NCBI RefSeq assembly: GCF_013373795.3
Contig: NZ_CP088022.1
Span: 8,315,501-8,379,500 of the forward strand
Direction: 5' to 3'
Length of the DNA: 64,000 bases
Source: Bradyrhizobium quebecense
GTDB lineage: Bacteria; Pseudomonadota; Alphaproteobacteria; Rhizobiales; Xanthobacteraceae
Shown here piece after piece: positions 27,422 through 37,168 of this stretch. A model generated the notes under the pieces. It saw only the letters and a list, made by a program, of their open reading frames with translations. It had not been told where the DNA came from and ran no database searches. Both the position numbers and the translations under genes were made by a program. Each line of letters begins with the position of its first letter. The stretch's first letter is position 1.

Positions 27422-27991
27422 ATGGATCACGAAACGCGTCTCTGGCTGATCCGCCACGCACCGGTCGACGGTCCGCGCGGCGTGATCCATGCGCCGGATG
27501 CGCCCGCGGACCTCGGCGATGCCGCGGCCTTTGCAGCGTTGCAGGCGAAGCTGCCGGCTGACGCTTTCGCGGTCTGCAGTCCGGCGCGGCGCACCAGCGC
27601 GACCGCAGCAAAGCTCGGCCTGACGGCAACGGCGGATGATGCCTTTCGCGAGCAGGATTTTGGCGACTGGACCGGCCGGCGCCACAGCGAGATCGAGGCC
27701 GAGCTCGGCGCGGAGGCCTATCGCGCGTTCTGGAATTCACCGGGGACCAACCGGCCGCCGCGCGGTGAAAGCTTCGCCGATCAGATCGCGCGCGCACGGA
27801 CAGGGTTGGCGCGCCTGCCGGCCGGCGACGCCGTGCTGGTCGTGCATTCCGGCACCATCCGCGCGATCCTCGCAATCGCGCTCGAGCTCGCGCCGGAATT
27901 GGCGCTGCGCTTCGTCATCGATCCGCTGTCGCTGACGCGGATCGACCGGCTGGCTGGCAGCTGGCGCGTTGTCGCGGTGAATGGGCGGTAG
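27422..27991 (+). CDS. cobC: Histidine phosphatase, probable alpha-ribazole phosphatase
   Basis: 189 residues. Phosphoglycerate-mutase-like: 'LWLIRHAPVDGPRGV' (catalytic His), 'SPARRTSATA', 'FREQDFGDWTGRRHSEIE', 'VVHSGTIRAILAIAL' (second His). Being 7 bases after cobS supports the alpha-ribazole-5'-phosphate phosphatase role in the cobalamin tail pathway. Confidence 0.88.
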   Translation: MDHETRLWLIRHAPVDGPRGVIHAPDAPADLGDAAAFAALQAKLPADAFAVCSPARRTSATAAKLGLTATADDAFREQDFGDWTGRRHSEIEAELGAEAYRAFWNSPGTNRPPRGESFADQIARARTGLARLPAGDAVLVVHSGTIRAILAIALELAPELALRFVIDPLSLTRIDRLAGSWRVVAVNGR

Positions 27992-28014
27992 GCCTTCTCG
28001 CTGCTTTCTACGGG

Positions 28015-28150
28015 TCACCCCCGCGCAAAGGCTTCGCCTTTGTCGCTGGAGGTGCGAGCAGAGCGAGCCTCGAAGGGTGCACGGCCACCAGCCGGGCCGT
28101 CGACCCTTCGAGACGCGCGCAAGAGCGCGCTCCTCAGGGTGACGGGCAAC
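28015..28150. repeat. REP-like repeat (CCTTCGAG type)
   Basis: 'GTCACCCCCGCGCAAAGG', 'GCCTCGAAGGGTGCACGGCC', 'GACCCTTCGAGAC', 'CTCCTCAGGGTGACGGG' form arms of a long imperfect palindrome, the same family as 24745-24905. Confidence 0.6.
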
Positions 28151-28177
28151 GAGGAGGAGTGCTGCTACAGAAAGGCG

Positions 28178-28966
28178 CTACCCATTCCGGCGCTGGCCGC
28201 GCAGCGTCGGCAGGCCGATGCCGGCGGCGTCGAAGCCGCCGTCGACGGCGAGGATCTGGCCGGTGATGTAGCTGGCGCGATCCGAGCACAGGAAGAAGAT
28301 GGCTTCCGCGAGCTCCTCTTCCAGCCCGTAGCGGTTGAGCGGAATGGCGTCGTGATAGTCGGCGCAGATCTCCGGCGTGTGGACGGCCTTGGCCATCGCG
28401 GTCTCGACCGGCCCGGGCGCGACGCCGTTGACGCGGATGCCGAGCGAGGCGAGCTCGACCGCGAGCTGCTTGGTGAGATGCGCGAGGCCGGCCTTGCTGG
28501 TGCCGTAGGCCGAGCGCAGCGTCGAGGCGCGCACCGCCGAGATCGAGGTGATGTTGACGATCGCGCCGCCGCCATGCTCGCGCATCACGGGCGCGGCCGC
28601 CTTGGTGCACAGGAACGGGCCGGTGAGGTTGACCGCCATGATCCTGTTCCAGTCGGCGTCGGAGGTCTCCAGCACCGGCGTGAACACGGCGATGCCGGCG
28701 TTGTTGACCAGCGCATCGAGCCGGCCGAATCGGTCCGTGATCGCCGCGATCGCCGCTGCCACGCCAGCGGCATCCGATACGTCGCAGGTCAGCGCCAGCG
28801 TCGTGTCGGGCTGCTTCAATGCCGCGACCGCGGCGCGCAGCAATTCGCCCTCGATGTCGAGCAGCGCGACGCGCCAGCCGTCGGCGAGAAAGCGCTTCGC
28901 TGCGGCAAGCCCGATGCCGCGCGCGGCGCCGGTCACGAGTGCGACTTTGGGGGAAGCGGAATTCAT
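28178..28966 (-). CDS. Short-chain dehydrogenase/reductase
   Basis: 262 residues (ATG 28966; ATG 28978 adds four). Classical SDR: 'VALVTGAARGIGLAA' (NAD(P) loop), 'LLDIEG' with acidic residue suggesting NAD(H), 'LVNNAGIAVF', catalytic Ser in 'NITSISAVRAS', 'YGTSKAGLA' Tyr-Lys, 'RVNGVAPGPVETAM', C-terminal 'SYITGQILAVDGGFDAAG'. Substrate unknown. Confidence 0.92.
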   Translation of the reverse strand: MNSASPKVALVTGAARGIGLAAAKRFLADGWRVALLDIEGELLRAAVAALKQPDTTLALTCDVSDAAGVAAAIAAITDRFGRLDALVNNAGIAVFTPVLETSDADWNRIMAVNLTGPFLCTKAAAPVMREHGGGAIVNITSISAVRASTLRSAYGTSKAGLAHLTKQLAVELASLGIRVNGVAPGPVETAMAKAVHTPEICADYHDAIPLNRYGLEEELAEAIFFLCSDRASYITGQILAVDGGFDAAGIGLPTLRGQRRNG

Positions 28967-29049
28967 CGGATGGTCCATCGGTTCGGGCAGCAAGTCCCGA
29001 CCGTCTGCGACCTTTGTCCGGTGATGTCAACCTGAGAGGCGCTAAGCTT

Positions 29050-29245
29050 GCTCTGCCGTCATTGCGAGGAGCGATAGCGATGAAGCAATCTATTTTCCCC
29101 GCGCGGCCCCGGTGGATTGCTTCGCTTCGCTCGCAATGACGTGGGTGCGGCGGCTGCGCTACACTCATTTGACCCGAGAAGGCGCGTCTCGAAGGATGCA
29201 CAGCCACCAGCCTGGCCGTCCATCCTTCGAGGATCGCACCGCTAC
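29050..29245. repeat. Two REP-like repeats in tandem
   Basis: 29057-29142 holds 'GTCATTGCGAGGAGC...GAAGCAATC' with inverted 'GATTGCTTCGCTTCGCTCG'. 29180-29245 holds 'GCGTCTCGAAGGATGCAC...GTCCATCCTTCGAGGATCG'. They sit between the SDR gene and a chemoreceptor gene. Confidence 0.6.
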
Positions 29246-30916
29246 CTACGCCGCGAGCTCGGCCGAGGCGCGCTGCATGTTGGTCGACATGTCCTGCGTC
29301 ACGATGCTCTGCTCCTCGACCGCGGCGGCGGTGGAGGTGATGTATTCGTTGACGCCGGCGATCGCCGCCTTGATCTCGGACAGCGAGGTGACCACCTCGG
29401 CGGCGATCGAGTTCAGCGCATCGATCTCCGAGGAGATCGTGTCGGTCGCCTGCTTGGCCTGGTTGGCGAGGCTCTTTACCTCGGAGGCCACCACCGCGAA
29501 GCCGCGTCCGGCTTCGCCCGCACGCGCCGATTCGATCGTGGCGTTGAGCGCGAGCAGGTTGATCTGGCCGGTGATGCTCGAGATCATCTCCACGATGCCG
29601 CTCATCGCCTGCGCTGCGGCATTGAGCTTCTGCGCCTGTCCGTCGGCAGCCTCGACGCGGCCGGTGGCGACCGCGGCGTTCTGCTTCGACTTGGTCATGG
29701 TCTCCGAGATCTCGCGGATCGAGGCGCTCATCTCCTCGCTGCCGGCGGCGACCGCCTCGATCAGGCCGCGCGCGCTGTCGGCCTTCTTGCGGCCGATCGC
29801 CTGCGCGGTGATGTCGGTGGCGTATTTCACCACCTTGTAGGGCTTGCCGTTGAGATCGAGGATCGGGTTGTAGGAAGCCTGGATCCAGATCTCGCGGCCG
29901 CCCTTGGCGATGCGCTTGTATTCGGCGGCCTGGAACTCGCCGCGGTTCAGCGCTCCCCAGAACTCGCGGTAGCCCGCCGAGCTCGCCTCGACCGGCTCGA
30001 CGAACATGCTGTGATGCTTGCCCTGAATCTCGGCGAGCAGATAGCCCATCGCGGCGAGGAAGTTCGGGTTCGCGGTGCGGATGGTGCCGTCCATGTTGAA
30101 CTCGATCACGGCTTGCGACTTGCCGATCGCGTCGATCTGGCCGTCATTGTCGGCGGCCCTCAGCTTCTGCTGCGTGACGTCGGTCGCGAACTTGACGACC
30201 TTGAATGGTTTGCCGCGGTCGTCGAGGATCGGATTGTAGCTGGCGAGGATCCAGATCTCCTTGGCGCCCTTGGTGAGGCGCTTGAACTCGCCGGTCTCGA
30301 GCTCGCCGCGGTTCAGCCGTGCCCAGAAATCGCGATAGGCCGGGCTGTCGCGGTCGGCCGGCGGCATGAACATGCTGTGATGCTTGCCCTGGATCTCGGC
30401 GAGCGAGTAACCCATCACGCCGAGGAAGTTCTCGTTGGCATTGACGATGGTGCCGTCCATGTTGAACTCGATCACCGCCTGCGCGCGGCCGATCGCGGCG
30501 ATCTTGCCGGCATCTTCCATGCTGTGGATCTTCTGCGCGGTGATGTCGGTGGCGAACTTGATGACGCCGACCGGCTTGCCGTTCTTGTCCAGGATCGGGT
30601 TGTAGGAGGCCTGGATCCAGACCTCGCCGCCGCCCTTGGCAATGCGCTTGTACTGCGCGGCCTGGAATTCGCCGCGATTCAGGCTCGCCCAGAACGCGCG
30701 ATAGTCGTGGCTGTCGCGATACGCCGGCTCGACGAACATGCTGTGGTGCTTGCCCCTGATCTCGTCGAGCGAGTAGCCCATCGCGTTCAGGAAGTTCTCG
30801 TTGGCGGTGACGATGGTGCCGTCGAGCCTGAACTCGATCACCGCCTGCGATTTGCCGATCGCTGCGGCTTGCGCCAGTGCATTGTCGATGTTTGCCTTGT
30901 TGCTGAAACTGAACAT
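29246..30916 (-). CDS. Soluble chemoreceptor with three tandem PAS domains
   Basis: 556 residues from ATG 30916 (ACGGAGCC upstream). Three ~122-residue PAS/PAC repeats ('[20 protein letters not shown]', '[20 protein letters not shown]', '[20 protein letters not shown]', each followed by 'GKHHSMF' and '..ASYNPILD') precede a signalling module with tip '[20 protein letters not shown]' and '[15 protein letters not shown]'. No membrane segment. The repeats are highly similar at DNA level, which implies recent internal duplication. Such receptors often sense redox or energy state through PAS-bound cofactors; the cofactor is unknown. Confidence 0.93.
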   Translation of the reverse strand: MFSFSNKANIDNALAQAAAIGKSQAVIEFRLDGTIVTANENFLNAMGYSLDEIRGKHHSMFVEPAYRDSHDYRAFWASLNRGEFQAAQYKRIAKGGGEVWIQASYNPILDKNGKPVGVIKFATDITAQKIHSMEDAGKIAAIGRAQAVIEFNMDGTIVNANENFLGVMGYSLAEIQGKHHSMFMPPADRDSPAYRDFWARLNRGELETGEFKRLTKGAKEIWILASYNPILDDRGKPFKVVKFATDVTQQKLRAADNDGQIDAIGKSQAVIEFNMDGTIRTANPNFLAAMGYLLAEIQGKHHSMFVEPVEASSAGYREFWGALNRGEFQAAEYKRIAKGGREIWIQASYNPILDLNGKPYKVVKYATDITAQAIGRKKADSARGLIEAVAAGSEEMSASIREISETMTKSKQNAAVATGRVEAADGQAQKLNAAAQAMSGIVEMISSITGQINLLALNATIESARAGEAGRGFAVVASEVKSLANQAKQATDTISSEIDALNSIAAEVVTSLSEIKAAIAGVNEYITSTAAAVEEQSIVTQDMSTNMQRASAELAA

Positions 30917-30937
30917 CAGGGCTCCGTGAGGGGTCAA

Positions 30938-31402
30938 ATGAAACGGGATGGAAAAGCAGATCGCGGCAACTCACGGAAAGGTTGCAGCGAGCCGTTTAGC
31001 ATCGGTAAAGCCTGCGGCTTGGCACGGACTGCATAATGCAGCGCGGCGCGCGCGCATCTATCTCAGATTGCGAAGTAATTTTCTGATCTGCACGTTGTCA
31101 TCCATGGTCGTGATGCGATGTTTACCGTAATCTTACGGACGAAAATCGATGACAACTTTGGTCCGATGCAGATGATTGCAACGCGTGCACTTCAGCAACG
31201 CTGATAGGCCTATTACGAAGGCTGATATTGCTGACGGCTTCACGGATCGATCCTGCACGTCGATTCGCGGTGCTCGACGAATCCGCGTCGCGTCGATGCC
31301 CGCTCTCGGCGCCCGGCGTCGGCCAAAATAATTGCCGCACGAGATGTCGGCAGGGCGGTCTCCGGTTCGTCCTCCGGGCATTGGTTCCATGATGGAGTTC
31401 TG
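30938..31402. other. Intergenic region, no gene seen
   Basis: About 465 bases between the divergent PAS chemoreceptor and GST genes. Open frames exist on both strands but none shows a ribosome site with recognisable protein. It presumably holds both promoters. Confidence 0.5.
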
Positions 31403-32056
31403 ATGTCACTGACCCTGCATTACCACCCGCTGTCCTCGTTCTGCTGGAAGGCGCTGGTCGCGCTTTACGAGAACGGCGCGCCGTTCACGCCGAATATGGT
31501 CAATCTCGGCGATCCCGCCGAGCGAGCGGCGCTGCTCGCGCTGTGGCCGATCGGCCGCTTTCCCGTGCTGCGCGACGAGGCGCGCGGCGAGACGGTGCCT
31601 GAATCGAGCATCGTCATCGAATATCTCGACCGGCACTATCCCGGCACCGCCAGGTTGATTCCTGACGACCCGGAGCTTGCGTTGCAGACCCGGCTGCGCG
31701 ACCGCTTCCTCGATCTCTATGTCCATCTGCCGTTGCAGAGGATCGTCGGCGACCGGCTGCGTCCGGCGGACAGCAAGGATCCGCGGGGTGTCGCCGAGGC
31801 GCGGGCCCAACTCCGCACCTCCTATGCGATCCTCGACCAGCAGCTCGTGCATGGGGGCTGGATGATGGGTGAGCAGGTCTCGCTGGCCGACTGCGCCGCC
31901 GCGCCGGCGCTGTTCTACGGCAACAAGGTCGAGCCGATCGGGGAGGGCCATCCGCATCTGGCGGCCTATCTCGAGCGGCTGAAGGCGCGGCCGTCCTTCG
32001 CGCGCGTCCTCAAGGAAGCCGAGCCCTATTTCGGCATGTTCCCCAAGGAGGACTGA
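31403..32056 (+). CDS. Glutathione S-transferase family protein
   Basis: 217 residues: thioredoxin-like N-terminus ('LTLHYHPLSSFCWKALVALYENG', 'GRFPVLRD', 'VPESSIVIEYLDRHYPG' with the Glu-Ser glutathione contacts) and helical C-terminus ('GGWMMGEQVSLADCAAAPALFY', 'ARPSFARVLKEAEPYFGMFP'). Cytosolic; substrate unknown. Unlike the GST at 13923-17156 this gene is intact. Confidence 0.9.
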   Translation: MSLTLHYHPLSSFCWKALVALYENGAPFTPNMVNLGDPAERAALLALWPIGRFPVLRDEARGETVPESSIVIEYLDRHYPGTARLIPDDPELALQTRLRDRFLDLYVHLPLQRIVGDRLRPADSKDPRGVAEARAQLRTSYAILDQQLVHGGWMMGEQVSLADCAAAPALFYGNKVEPIGEGHPHLAAYLERLKARPSFARVLKEAEPYFGMFPKED

Positions 32057-32216
32057 AAAGGAAGCCTGAAAAGGAACCTGAGATCCGGTCAGGACCCCGA
32101 AAATAAATGCGGCGCGATGTCGTTTTCGCGCCGCCCCGTTCGTCATCTCCCTGAAGCCCGGGTTCTGGAGCGCCGGTCGCGCCGAGGCGCCCGGGCGACA
32201 TCTGTGTGGAGACGAC

Positions 32217-32588
32217 ATGGCTGCAGCTGGCAACAGGGCGGAGATCATCCGCGGGATCTTCGCCGCCTATCTCGCCAATGACCGCGCGAGCGTCGAGGCC
32301 GCGTTCGCGGAGGATTTCCGCTTCTCGACGCCCTATGGCGAGAACATCGACAAGCCGCGCTATTTCGCCGAGTGCTGGCGCGACTCCGCCTGGATCGGCC
32401 GCCACGAGATCGAGCGCATCATGGTCGACGGCGTTGAGGCCTACGTCACCTATCGCTGCGTTGCCCGGGACGGCAAGAGCTTCCGCAACACCGAGTTCTT
32501 CGTGTTCGACGGCGACAAGGTGTCGCGCATTGACGTCTATTTCGGTCCGTCGCATCAGGACGGCGAACTGGTCAGGCAGGATCGATGA
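32217..32588 (+). CDS. NTF2-like/SnoaL domain protein
   Basis: 123 residues: 'IIRGIFAAYLANDRASVEAAFAEDFRFSTPYGE', 'HEIERIMVDGVEAYVTYRC', 'FRNTEFFVFDGDKVSRIDVYFG'. Typical steroid-isomerase-like fold; function unknown. Lies 160 bases after the GST gene and 70 bases before a serine hydrolase on the same strand. Confidence 0.87.
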   Translation: MAAAGNRAEIIRGIFAAYLANDRASVEAAFAEDFRFSTPYGENIDKPRYFAECWRDSAWIGRHEIERIMVDGVEAYVTYRCVARDGKSFRNTEFFVFDGDKVSRIDVYFGPSHQDGELVRQDR

Positions 32589-32658
32589 GGCAGCCTCGGT
32601 GATATCGCTCGCGCGATCGTCGCAGGCGAGCACGAATTCTGCGAAGGAATCCCGGAAA

Positions 32659-33867
32659 ATGTCCATTGCGAGTGAAAGCAGCGGCCTGTCGCAGGCACGA
32701 CTCGGACGCATGCGCGAGGTGCTGGCACGCCATATCGATGACGGCGACGTTCCGGGTCTCGTGGCGCTGGTCAGCCGTCGCGGCGAGATCCATGCCGATG
32801 TGCTTGGTCGCATGGCGGTGGACGGGCCGCCGATGCAGCGCGACACCATCTTCCGCATCGCCTCGATGACCAAGCCGGTGACGGCGGTCGCCGCGATGAT
32901 CCTGGTCGAGGAATGCCGGCTCAAGCTCGATGATCCCATCGATCGCTGGCTGCCCGAGCTCGCCGATCGCAAGGTGTTGCGCAGCATCGAATCCGAGATC
33001 AATGACACGGTACCGGCCAAGCGCGCGATTACGCTGCGCGACCTTCTGACCTTCCGTCTGGGGCTCGGCATGATCCCGGTGTTTCCGGCGCGCCATCCGA
33101 TCCAGATGGCGATCGCGGATGCCGGCTTCGCGCCCGGGCCGGTGTTTCCGTCGTTTCCGCCGGACGAATTGCTGCGCCGCTACGGCACGCTGCCGCTGGC
33201 CTATCAGCCCGGCGAACGCTGGCTCTACGACGCGGGGAGCCAGATCCTCGGCGTCCTGATCGCGCGTGTTGCCGGAACCTCGTTCGCCGGCTTCCTGCAG
33301 GAGCGGATCTTCGGGCCGCTCGGCATGAACGATACGGCTTTCCACGTGCCGCAACACAAGCTGTCGCGATTTGCGACGTCCTATGGACGCGATCATGCGA
33401 CCGGCACGCTGAAAGTGTTCGACGTTCCCGCGACCGGCAAATACGCGGCGCCGCCGGTGTTCGAGAACGGCAGCGCCGGGCTGGTGTCGACCGCGGATGA
33501 TTTCAATGCCTTCGCGCAGATGATGCTCAATGGCGGGCGGCTCGGCACCGAGCGCATTCTGTCGCGCCCCTCGGTGGAGCTGATGACCTCGAACCAGCTC
33601 ACGCCGGAACAAGGGCTTGGCTCCGAGCTGTTGCTCGGTGCGTCGCGCGGTTGGGGTTTCGGGCTGTCGGTCGTCACCGCGCGCGACGATCTCTGTCATG
33701 TGCCGGGTCGCTACGGCTGGGACGGCGGCTATGGCACCTCCTGGTATTCCGATCCGCGCGAAACGATGACCGGAATCCTGCTGACCCAGCGCATGATGGA
33801 TTCGCCGCAGCCGCCCGCGGTGTTCGCCGATTTCTGGACGCTCGCCTATCAGGCGATCGATGACTAG
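32659..33867 (+). CDS. Class C beta-lactamase-fold serine hydrolase
   Basis: 402 residues. The nucleophile motif SxxK is 'SMTK' in 'FRIASMTKPVTAVAAMILVE' (about residue 69); the Tyr motif is 'WLYDAGSQILGVLIARVAG'; 'GYGTSWYSDP' near the C-terminus could supply the third element. No clear signal peptide, so it is probably a cytosolic esterase/peptidase rather than a resistance enzyme. ATG 32659 follows GGAAAA; longer in-frame starts run into the previous gene. Confidence 0.88.
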   Translation: MSIASESSGLSQARLGRMREVLARHIDDGDVPGLVALVSRRGEIHADVLGRMAVDGPPMQRDTIFRIASMTKPVTAVAAMILVEECRLKLDDPIDRWLPELADRKVLRSIESEINDTVPAKRAITLRDLLTFRLGLGMIPVFPARHPIQMAIADAGFAPGPVFPSFPPDELLRRYGTLPLAYQPGERWLYDAGSQILGVLIARVAGTSFAGFLQERIFGPLGMNDTAFHVPQHKLSRFATSYGRDHATGTLKVFDVPATGKYAAPPVFENGSAGLVSTADDFNAFAQMMLNGGRLGTERILSRPSVELMTSNQLTPEQGLGSELLLGASRGWGFGLSVVTARDDLCHVPGRYGWDGGYGTSWYSDPRETMTGILLTQRMMDSPQPPAVFADFWTLAYQAIDD

Positions 33868-33990
33868 CGCGGAGCGCGCGTCAATGACCTCGAGAATAAT
33901 TTCAAAGGCCGTGTCGGAATCGCAAACTCTGCATCGTCGTTCAATCGAGCGCCGGTGCTGAGATCGGCTCAGAGACAACGGAGCAGGACG

Positions 33991-34407
33991 ATGAAGTTCA
34001 TGGTGATCGTGAAGGCGAACAAGGATACCGAGGCCGGCGTGATGCCGAGTACCGAGCTGCTCGCCGCGATGGGCAAGTTCAACGAGGAGATGGTCAAGGC
34101 CGGCGTGATGCAGGCCGGCGAGGGCCTGCATCCGACCAGCAAGGGCGCGCGCGTCAAATATGCCGGCGGGCAGAGCACCGTGAGCCACGGACCGTTCAGC
34201 CCGACCGGCGATCTGGTGTGCGGCTTCTGGCTGATCGAGACCAGGTCGCTCGATGAAGCGATCGACTGGATGAAGCGCGCGCCGTTCGGCGGCGGCTCCG
34301 AGATCGAGATCCGCCAGGTGTTCGCCGCGGAGGATTTCGGTGAGGCGCTGACGCCCGAGCTGCGCGAACAGGGAGAGCGCCTGCGTGCGCAGGCTGGAAA
34401 GAAGTAA
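33991..34407 (+). CDS. YciI-family protein
   Basis: 138 residues: 'MKFMVIVKANKDTEAGVMP', 'VMQAGEGLHPTSKGARVKY', 'VSHGPFSPTGDLVCGFWLIE', 'EIEIRQVFAAEDFGE'. First of three consecutive YciI-type genes. ATG has GGAGCAGG upstream. Function unresolved for the family. Confidence 0.9.
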   Translation: MKFMVIVKANKDTEAGVMPSTELLAAMGKFNEEMVKAGVMQAGEGLHPTSKGARVKYAGGQSTVSHGPFSPTGDLVCGFWLIETRSLDEAIDWMKRAPFGGGSEIEIRQVFAAEDFGEALTPELREQGERLRAQAGKK

Positions 34408-34492
34408 CGATTTCGTCATTCCGGGCCTGCGCATCCCGGAACGACGAGGGGAAAGAGTCACACGCGATTCAACAGACAAGGAAGTCCGACCA

Positions 34493-34918
34493 ATGCGTTT
34501 CATGATGCTGATGATCCCGCTCGGCTACGAGTCCGCGCCGGCCAAACTCGAGCTCGACCCGGAACGGGTCGCCGCGATGATGCGATACAATCAGGCGCTG
34601 AAGGACGCCGGCGTGCTGATCACGCTGGAAGGCCTGCATCCGCTGGCGTCAGGCGCGCGGGTCAAGTTCGATACCGGCGAGCCCATGGTGGTCGACGGCC
34701 CCTTCACCGAGGCCAAGGAAGTGATCGGCGGCTTCTGGATGATCGAGGTTGCCTCGCGCGCCGAAGCGATCGCATGGGCGAAGCAGTGCCCCGCCAGTGC
34801 GAACGAGATGATCGAGATCCGACAGGTGCAGGAGATGGCGGATTTCTCCGAGGAAGTGCAGCAGGCGGCTTCGACCTTCGAGCATCCGCAGGGCGGCTGG
34901 GGCAAGGCGCTCCGCTAG
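34493..34918 (+). CDS. YciI/DGPF-domain protein
   Basis: 141 residues: 'MRFMMLMIPLGYESAPAKLE', 'LITLEGLHPLASGARVKFD', 'MVVDGPFTEAKEVIGGFWMIE'. It keeps the DGPF motif that the first copy has as 'SHGPF'. Clearly a paralogue of the preceding gene; 85 bases between them. No sigma factor gene adjoins this cluster, unlike the one at 21266. Confidence 0.9.
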   Translation: MRFMMLMIPLGYESAPAKLELDPERVAAMMRYNQALKDAGVLITLEGLHPLASGARVKFDTGEPMVVDGPFTEAKEVIGGFWMIEVASRAEAIAWAKQCPASANEMIEIRQVQEMADFSEEVQQAASTFEHPQGGWGKALR

Positions 34919-34999
34919 ATCTCAAACGAGAAGCGACGCCGCTCCAAAGCGGCATCGCGCGACCGACCGATCGTCAAACCACCACAACGGAGAAGCACG

Positions 35000-35365
35000 A
35001 TGAGCACCAACACCTTCCTCGCCGTCTACCTCGGCGGCGGCAAAACCGGTTCGCGCATGGCCGCCTGGAACGCGCTGCCGGAGGCCGAACGGCGTGCCAA
35101 GGAGCAGCAGGGCATGGCCGCGTGGGGCGCCTGGGTCGAGAAGCACCACGATGTGATCGTCGAGATGGGCGGGCCGCTCGGCAAGACCAAGCAGGTCGGC
35201 GCCGGCGGCACCGCCGACATCGCCAATCTGATGACCGGCTTCACCGTGGTGCGCGCGCCCTCGCATGAGGCGGCGGCAAAGCTGTTCGAGAACCACCCGC
35301 ACTTTGCGATCTTCCCCGGCGAGGCCGTGGAAATCATGCCGGTGCTGCCGATCCCGGGGCGGTAG
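35000..35365 (+). CDS. YciI-like hypothetical protein
   Basis: 121 residues: 'FLAVYLGGGKTGSRMAAW', 'GMAAWGAWVEKHHDVIVEMGGPLGKTK', 'MTGFTVVRAPSHEAAAKLFENHPHFAIFPGEAVEIMPVLPIP'. The last part resembles YciI-related sequences. Start follows ACGGAGAAGCACG. Third member of the cluster. Confidence 0.85.
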   Translation: MSTNTFLAVYLGGGKTGSRMAAWNALPEAERRAKEQQGMAAWGAWVEKHHDVIVEMGGPLGKTKQVGAGGTADIANLMTGFTVVRAPSHEAAAKLFENHPHFAIFPGEAVEIMPVLPIPGR

Positions 35366-35582
35366 TCCCTGGGGCGCTAGTCCCCAGGGCGCTGGAGCGC
35401 CAAACTCACTATACCTCTCCCGCTTCCCACCCGCTTCCCGCGGGAGAGGGCTCCCTTCCGGAGAACGAACGTCTGCTTGTTCGATCTACCGACAAGCTGC
35501 GTGCAATTGATCCCGCCCGACATCGCCCTCACGTCATGCCGGCCCAAGCAAATCTGAAAACCCCGGGTGGAGGTCTCGCTCC

Positions 35583-36113
35583 ATGGCGAAGCTCGTCTTC
35601 GGATTGAACCAGTCGCTCGACGGCTATGTCGATCATCAGGCCATGCTGCCGGACACCGGGCTGTTTCGTCATTTCATCGAGCAGGTGCGCGGCGTGACCG
35701 GCATGATGTACGGCCGCCGCATGTACGAGGTGATGCGCTATTGGGACGAAGACCTCCCTGACTGGGATGCGGAGGAGCGCGACTATGCGGCAGCGTGGCG
35801 GAGCCGGCCAAAGTGGGTCGTGTCGCGCTCGCTGAAGTCGGTCGGACCCAACGCGACGCTCGTCGAGGGGGACCTCGCGGCGGCGGTGCGCGGGCTGAAG
35901 GCCCGGCTCGACGGCGAGATCGAGGTCGCCGGACCAGAGCTGGCGGGGAACCTGACCGGGCTTGGCCTGATTGACGAGTATCGAATCTACCTCCGGCCCA
36001 TCGTGCTTGGTCGCGGCAAGCCGTTCTTTGCCGGCCCCCGCGCGCCGCTCCGCCTCGTCGCAAGCGATCGGCTGGGCGAGAACACGATCAGGTTGACCTA
36101 CGTTCCCGCCTAG
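35583..36113 (+). CDS. Dihydrofolate reductase-fold (RibD C-terminal-like) protein
   Basis: 176 residues: 'MAKLVFGLNQSLDGYVDHQA', 'MYGRRMYEVMRYWDED', 'KWVVSRSLKSVGPNATLVEG', 'VAGPELAGNLTGLGLIDEYRIYLRPIVLGRGKPFF'. Putative NADPH-dependent reductase. Last gene before the insertion-sequence-rich region. Confidence 0.9.
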   Translation: MAKLVFGLNQSLDGYVDHQAMLPDTGLFRHFIEQVRGVTGMMYGRRMYEVMRYWDEDLPDWDAEERDYAAAWRSRPKWVVSRSLKSVGPNATLVEGDLAAAVRGLKARLDGEIEVAGPELAGNLTGLGLIDEYRIYLRPIVLGRGKPFFAGPRAPLRLVASDRLGENTIRLTYVPA

Positions 36114-36207
36114 TCACGCAATGCGCCTGACGGCTTGGCGAGGAAGTCCTCGACGACGTTCGGCGAGCTGATCCGTTAATCTTGATGAACCGCCCGCCTG
36201 GCCGCTA

Positions 36208-37168
36208 GAGCAGATTCTGATCAGACACGGTCATAACCGGCTGCGGCGAAGAAGTTCAGGCACTCTTGGGCGGTGAAGGCGGTCAGGGCGGTGGCAATAG
36301 CGTTGTCCAAAGCCTCGATTGATCTGGCGGCGGCCTTTCGAAGTGCGGCTTTGAGCTTGGCGAAGGCCATTTCGATCGGATTGAGGTCGGGCGAATAAGG
36401 CGGCAAATAGAGGAGCTGGGCGCCCACGGCATCGATTGCGATGCCGACCTCGGCGCGCTTGTGTGCTGCGAGATTGTCCATCACCACGATGTCGCCGGGC
36501 CTGAGTGTCGGCACGAGGACTTGCGTCACGTAAGCCTCGAACGCCAGACCATCCATGGGACCGTCAAGGACCATCGGCGCAGTCATGCCGGTCGCTCTGA
36601 GCGCGCCGACGAAGGTCGTCGTCTTCCAATGACCATGCGGGAGCGCTGCGACACAGCGCTGGCCGTACGGCGAGCGGCCATAGCGCCGCGCCATCTTGGT
36701 CGAGGCTCCCGTCTCGTCGATAAACACCAACCGATGGATGCCGATCTCAGGCTGAGATGCCTTCCACGCCGCGCGTTCAGCGGCCACGTCCGGCCGATCC
36801 TGCTCGCTGGCGTGCGATGTTTTTTTTGAACGTGATGTTGCGGCGATCGAAGAATCGCCAGACCACGCTCGGCACGAAACGCTCGCCGTGGACTTTGAGG
36901 AGATGGTCAGCGATCTCGGCCAGCGTCATGTCAGGCGTAGCCTTGACCAGGGAGAGGATCTCCGCAGCATGACCCTCGATCCGAGCTGAACGTCTGTCTC
37001 CGCCCTGCGCTCCCGCCTCACAAGCGCCGGTGCTGCGCCATTCGTTGACCAGTTCGATCGCTGTCGATGGCGCTACGCCGAACCGGCCGGCGGCGCCCCG
37101 ACAGCTCATGCCTTCCTCTTCCACAGCCCGAATAATGCGAAGGCGAAGGTCCGGCGAGAGCGGCTTAG
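36208..37168 (-). mobile_element. IS630-family element, copy 1, 3'-intact but 5'-truncated
   Basis: Starts after a TA dinucleotide with 'GAGCAGATTCTGATCAGACA', identical to copy 2 at 62999. Identity with copy 2 ends at 37168, just before the transposase start codon of copy 2, where unrelated sequence begins. This copy therefore lost its promoter end, probably when the IS91-type element arrived. Confidence 0.85.
36221..37168 (-). pseudogene. IS630 transposase, two overlapping frames, start codon lost
   Basis: Helix-turn-helix part ('EEEGMSCRGAAGRFGVAPSTAIELVNEW') lies in the first frame and the DDE part ('[18 protein letters not shown]', '[15 protein letters not shown]', '[20 protein letters not shown]') in the second. 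They meet at a run of eight A residues (sense strand, near 36830). Skipping one A there fuses 'NITFKK' to '[11 protein letters not shown]', so expression would need +1 frameshifting or slippage. The same run is in copy 2. The DDE half is intact here. Confidence 0.85.

Noticed and set aside
30144..30974. Long open frames overlapping the PAS chemoreceptor, cob, ruvB and MCP genes on other frames or strands
   Set aside because: High-GC coding DNA produces long shadow frames; their products are Arg/Ala/Pro-rich and lack motifs, while the chosen frames carry clear family signatures.
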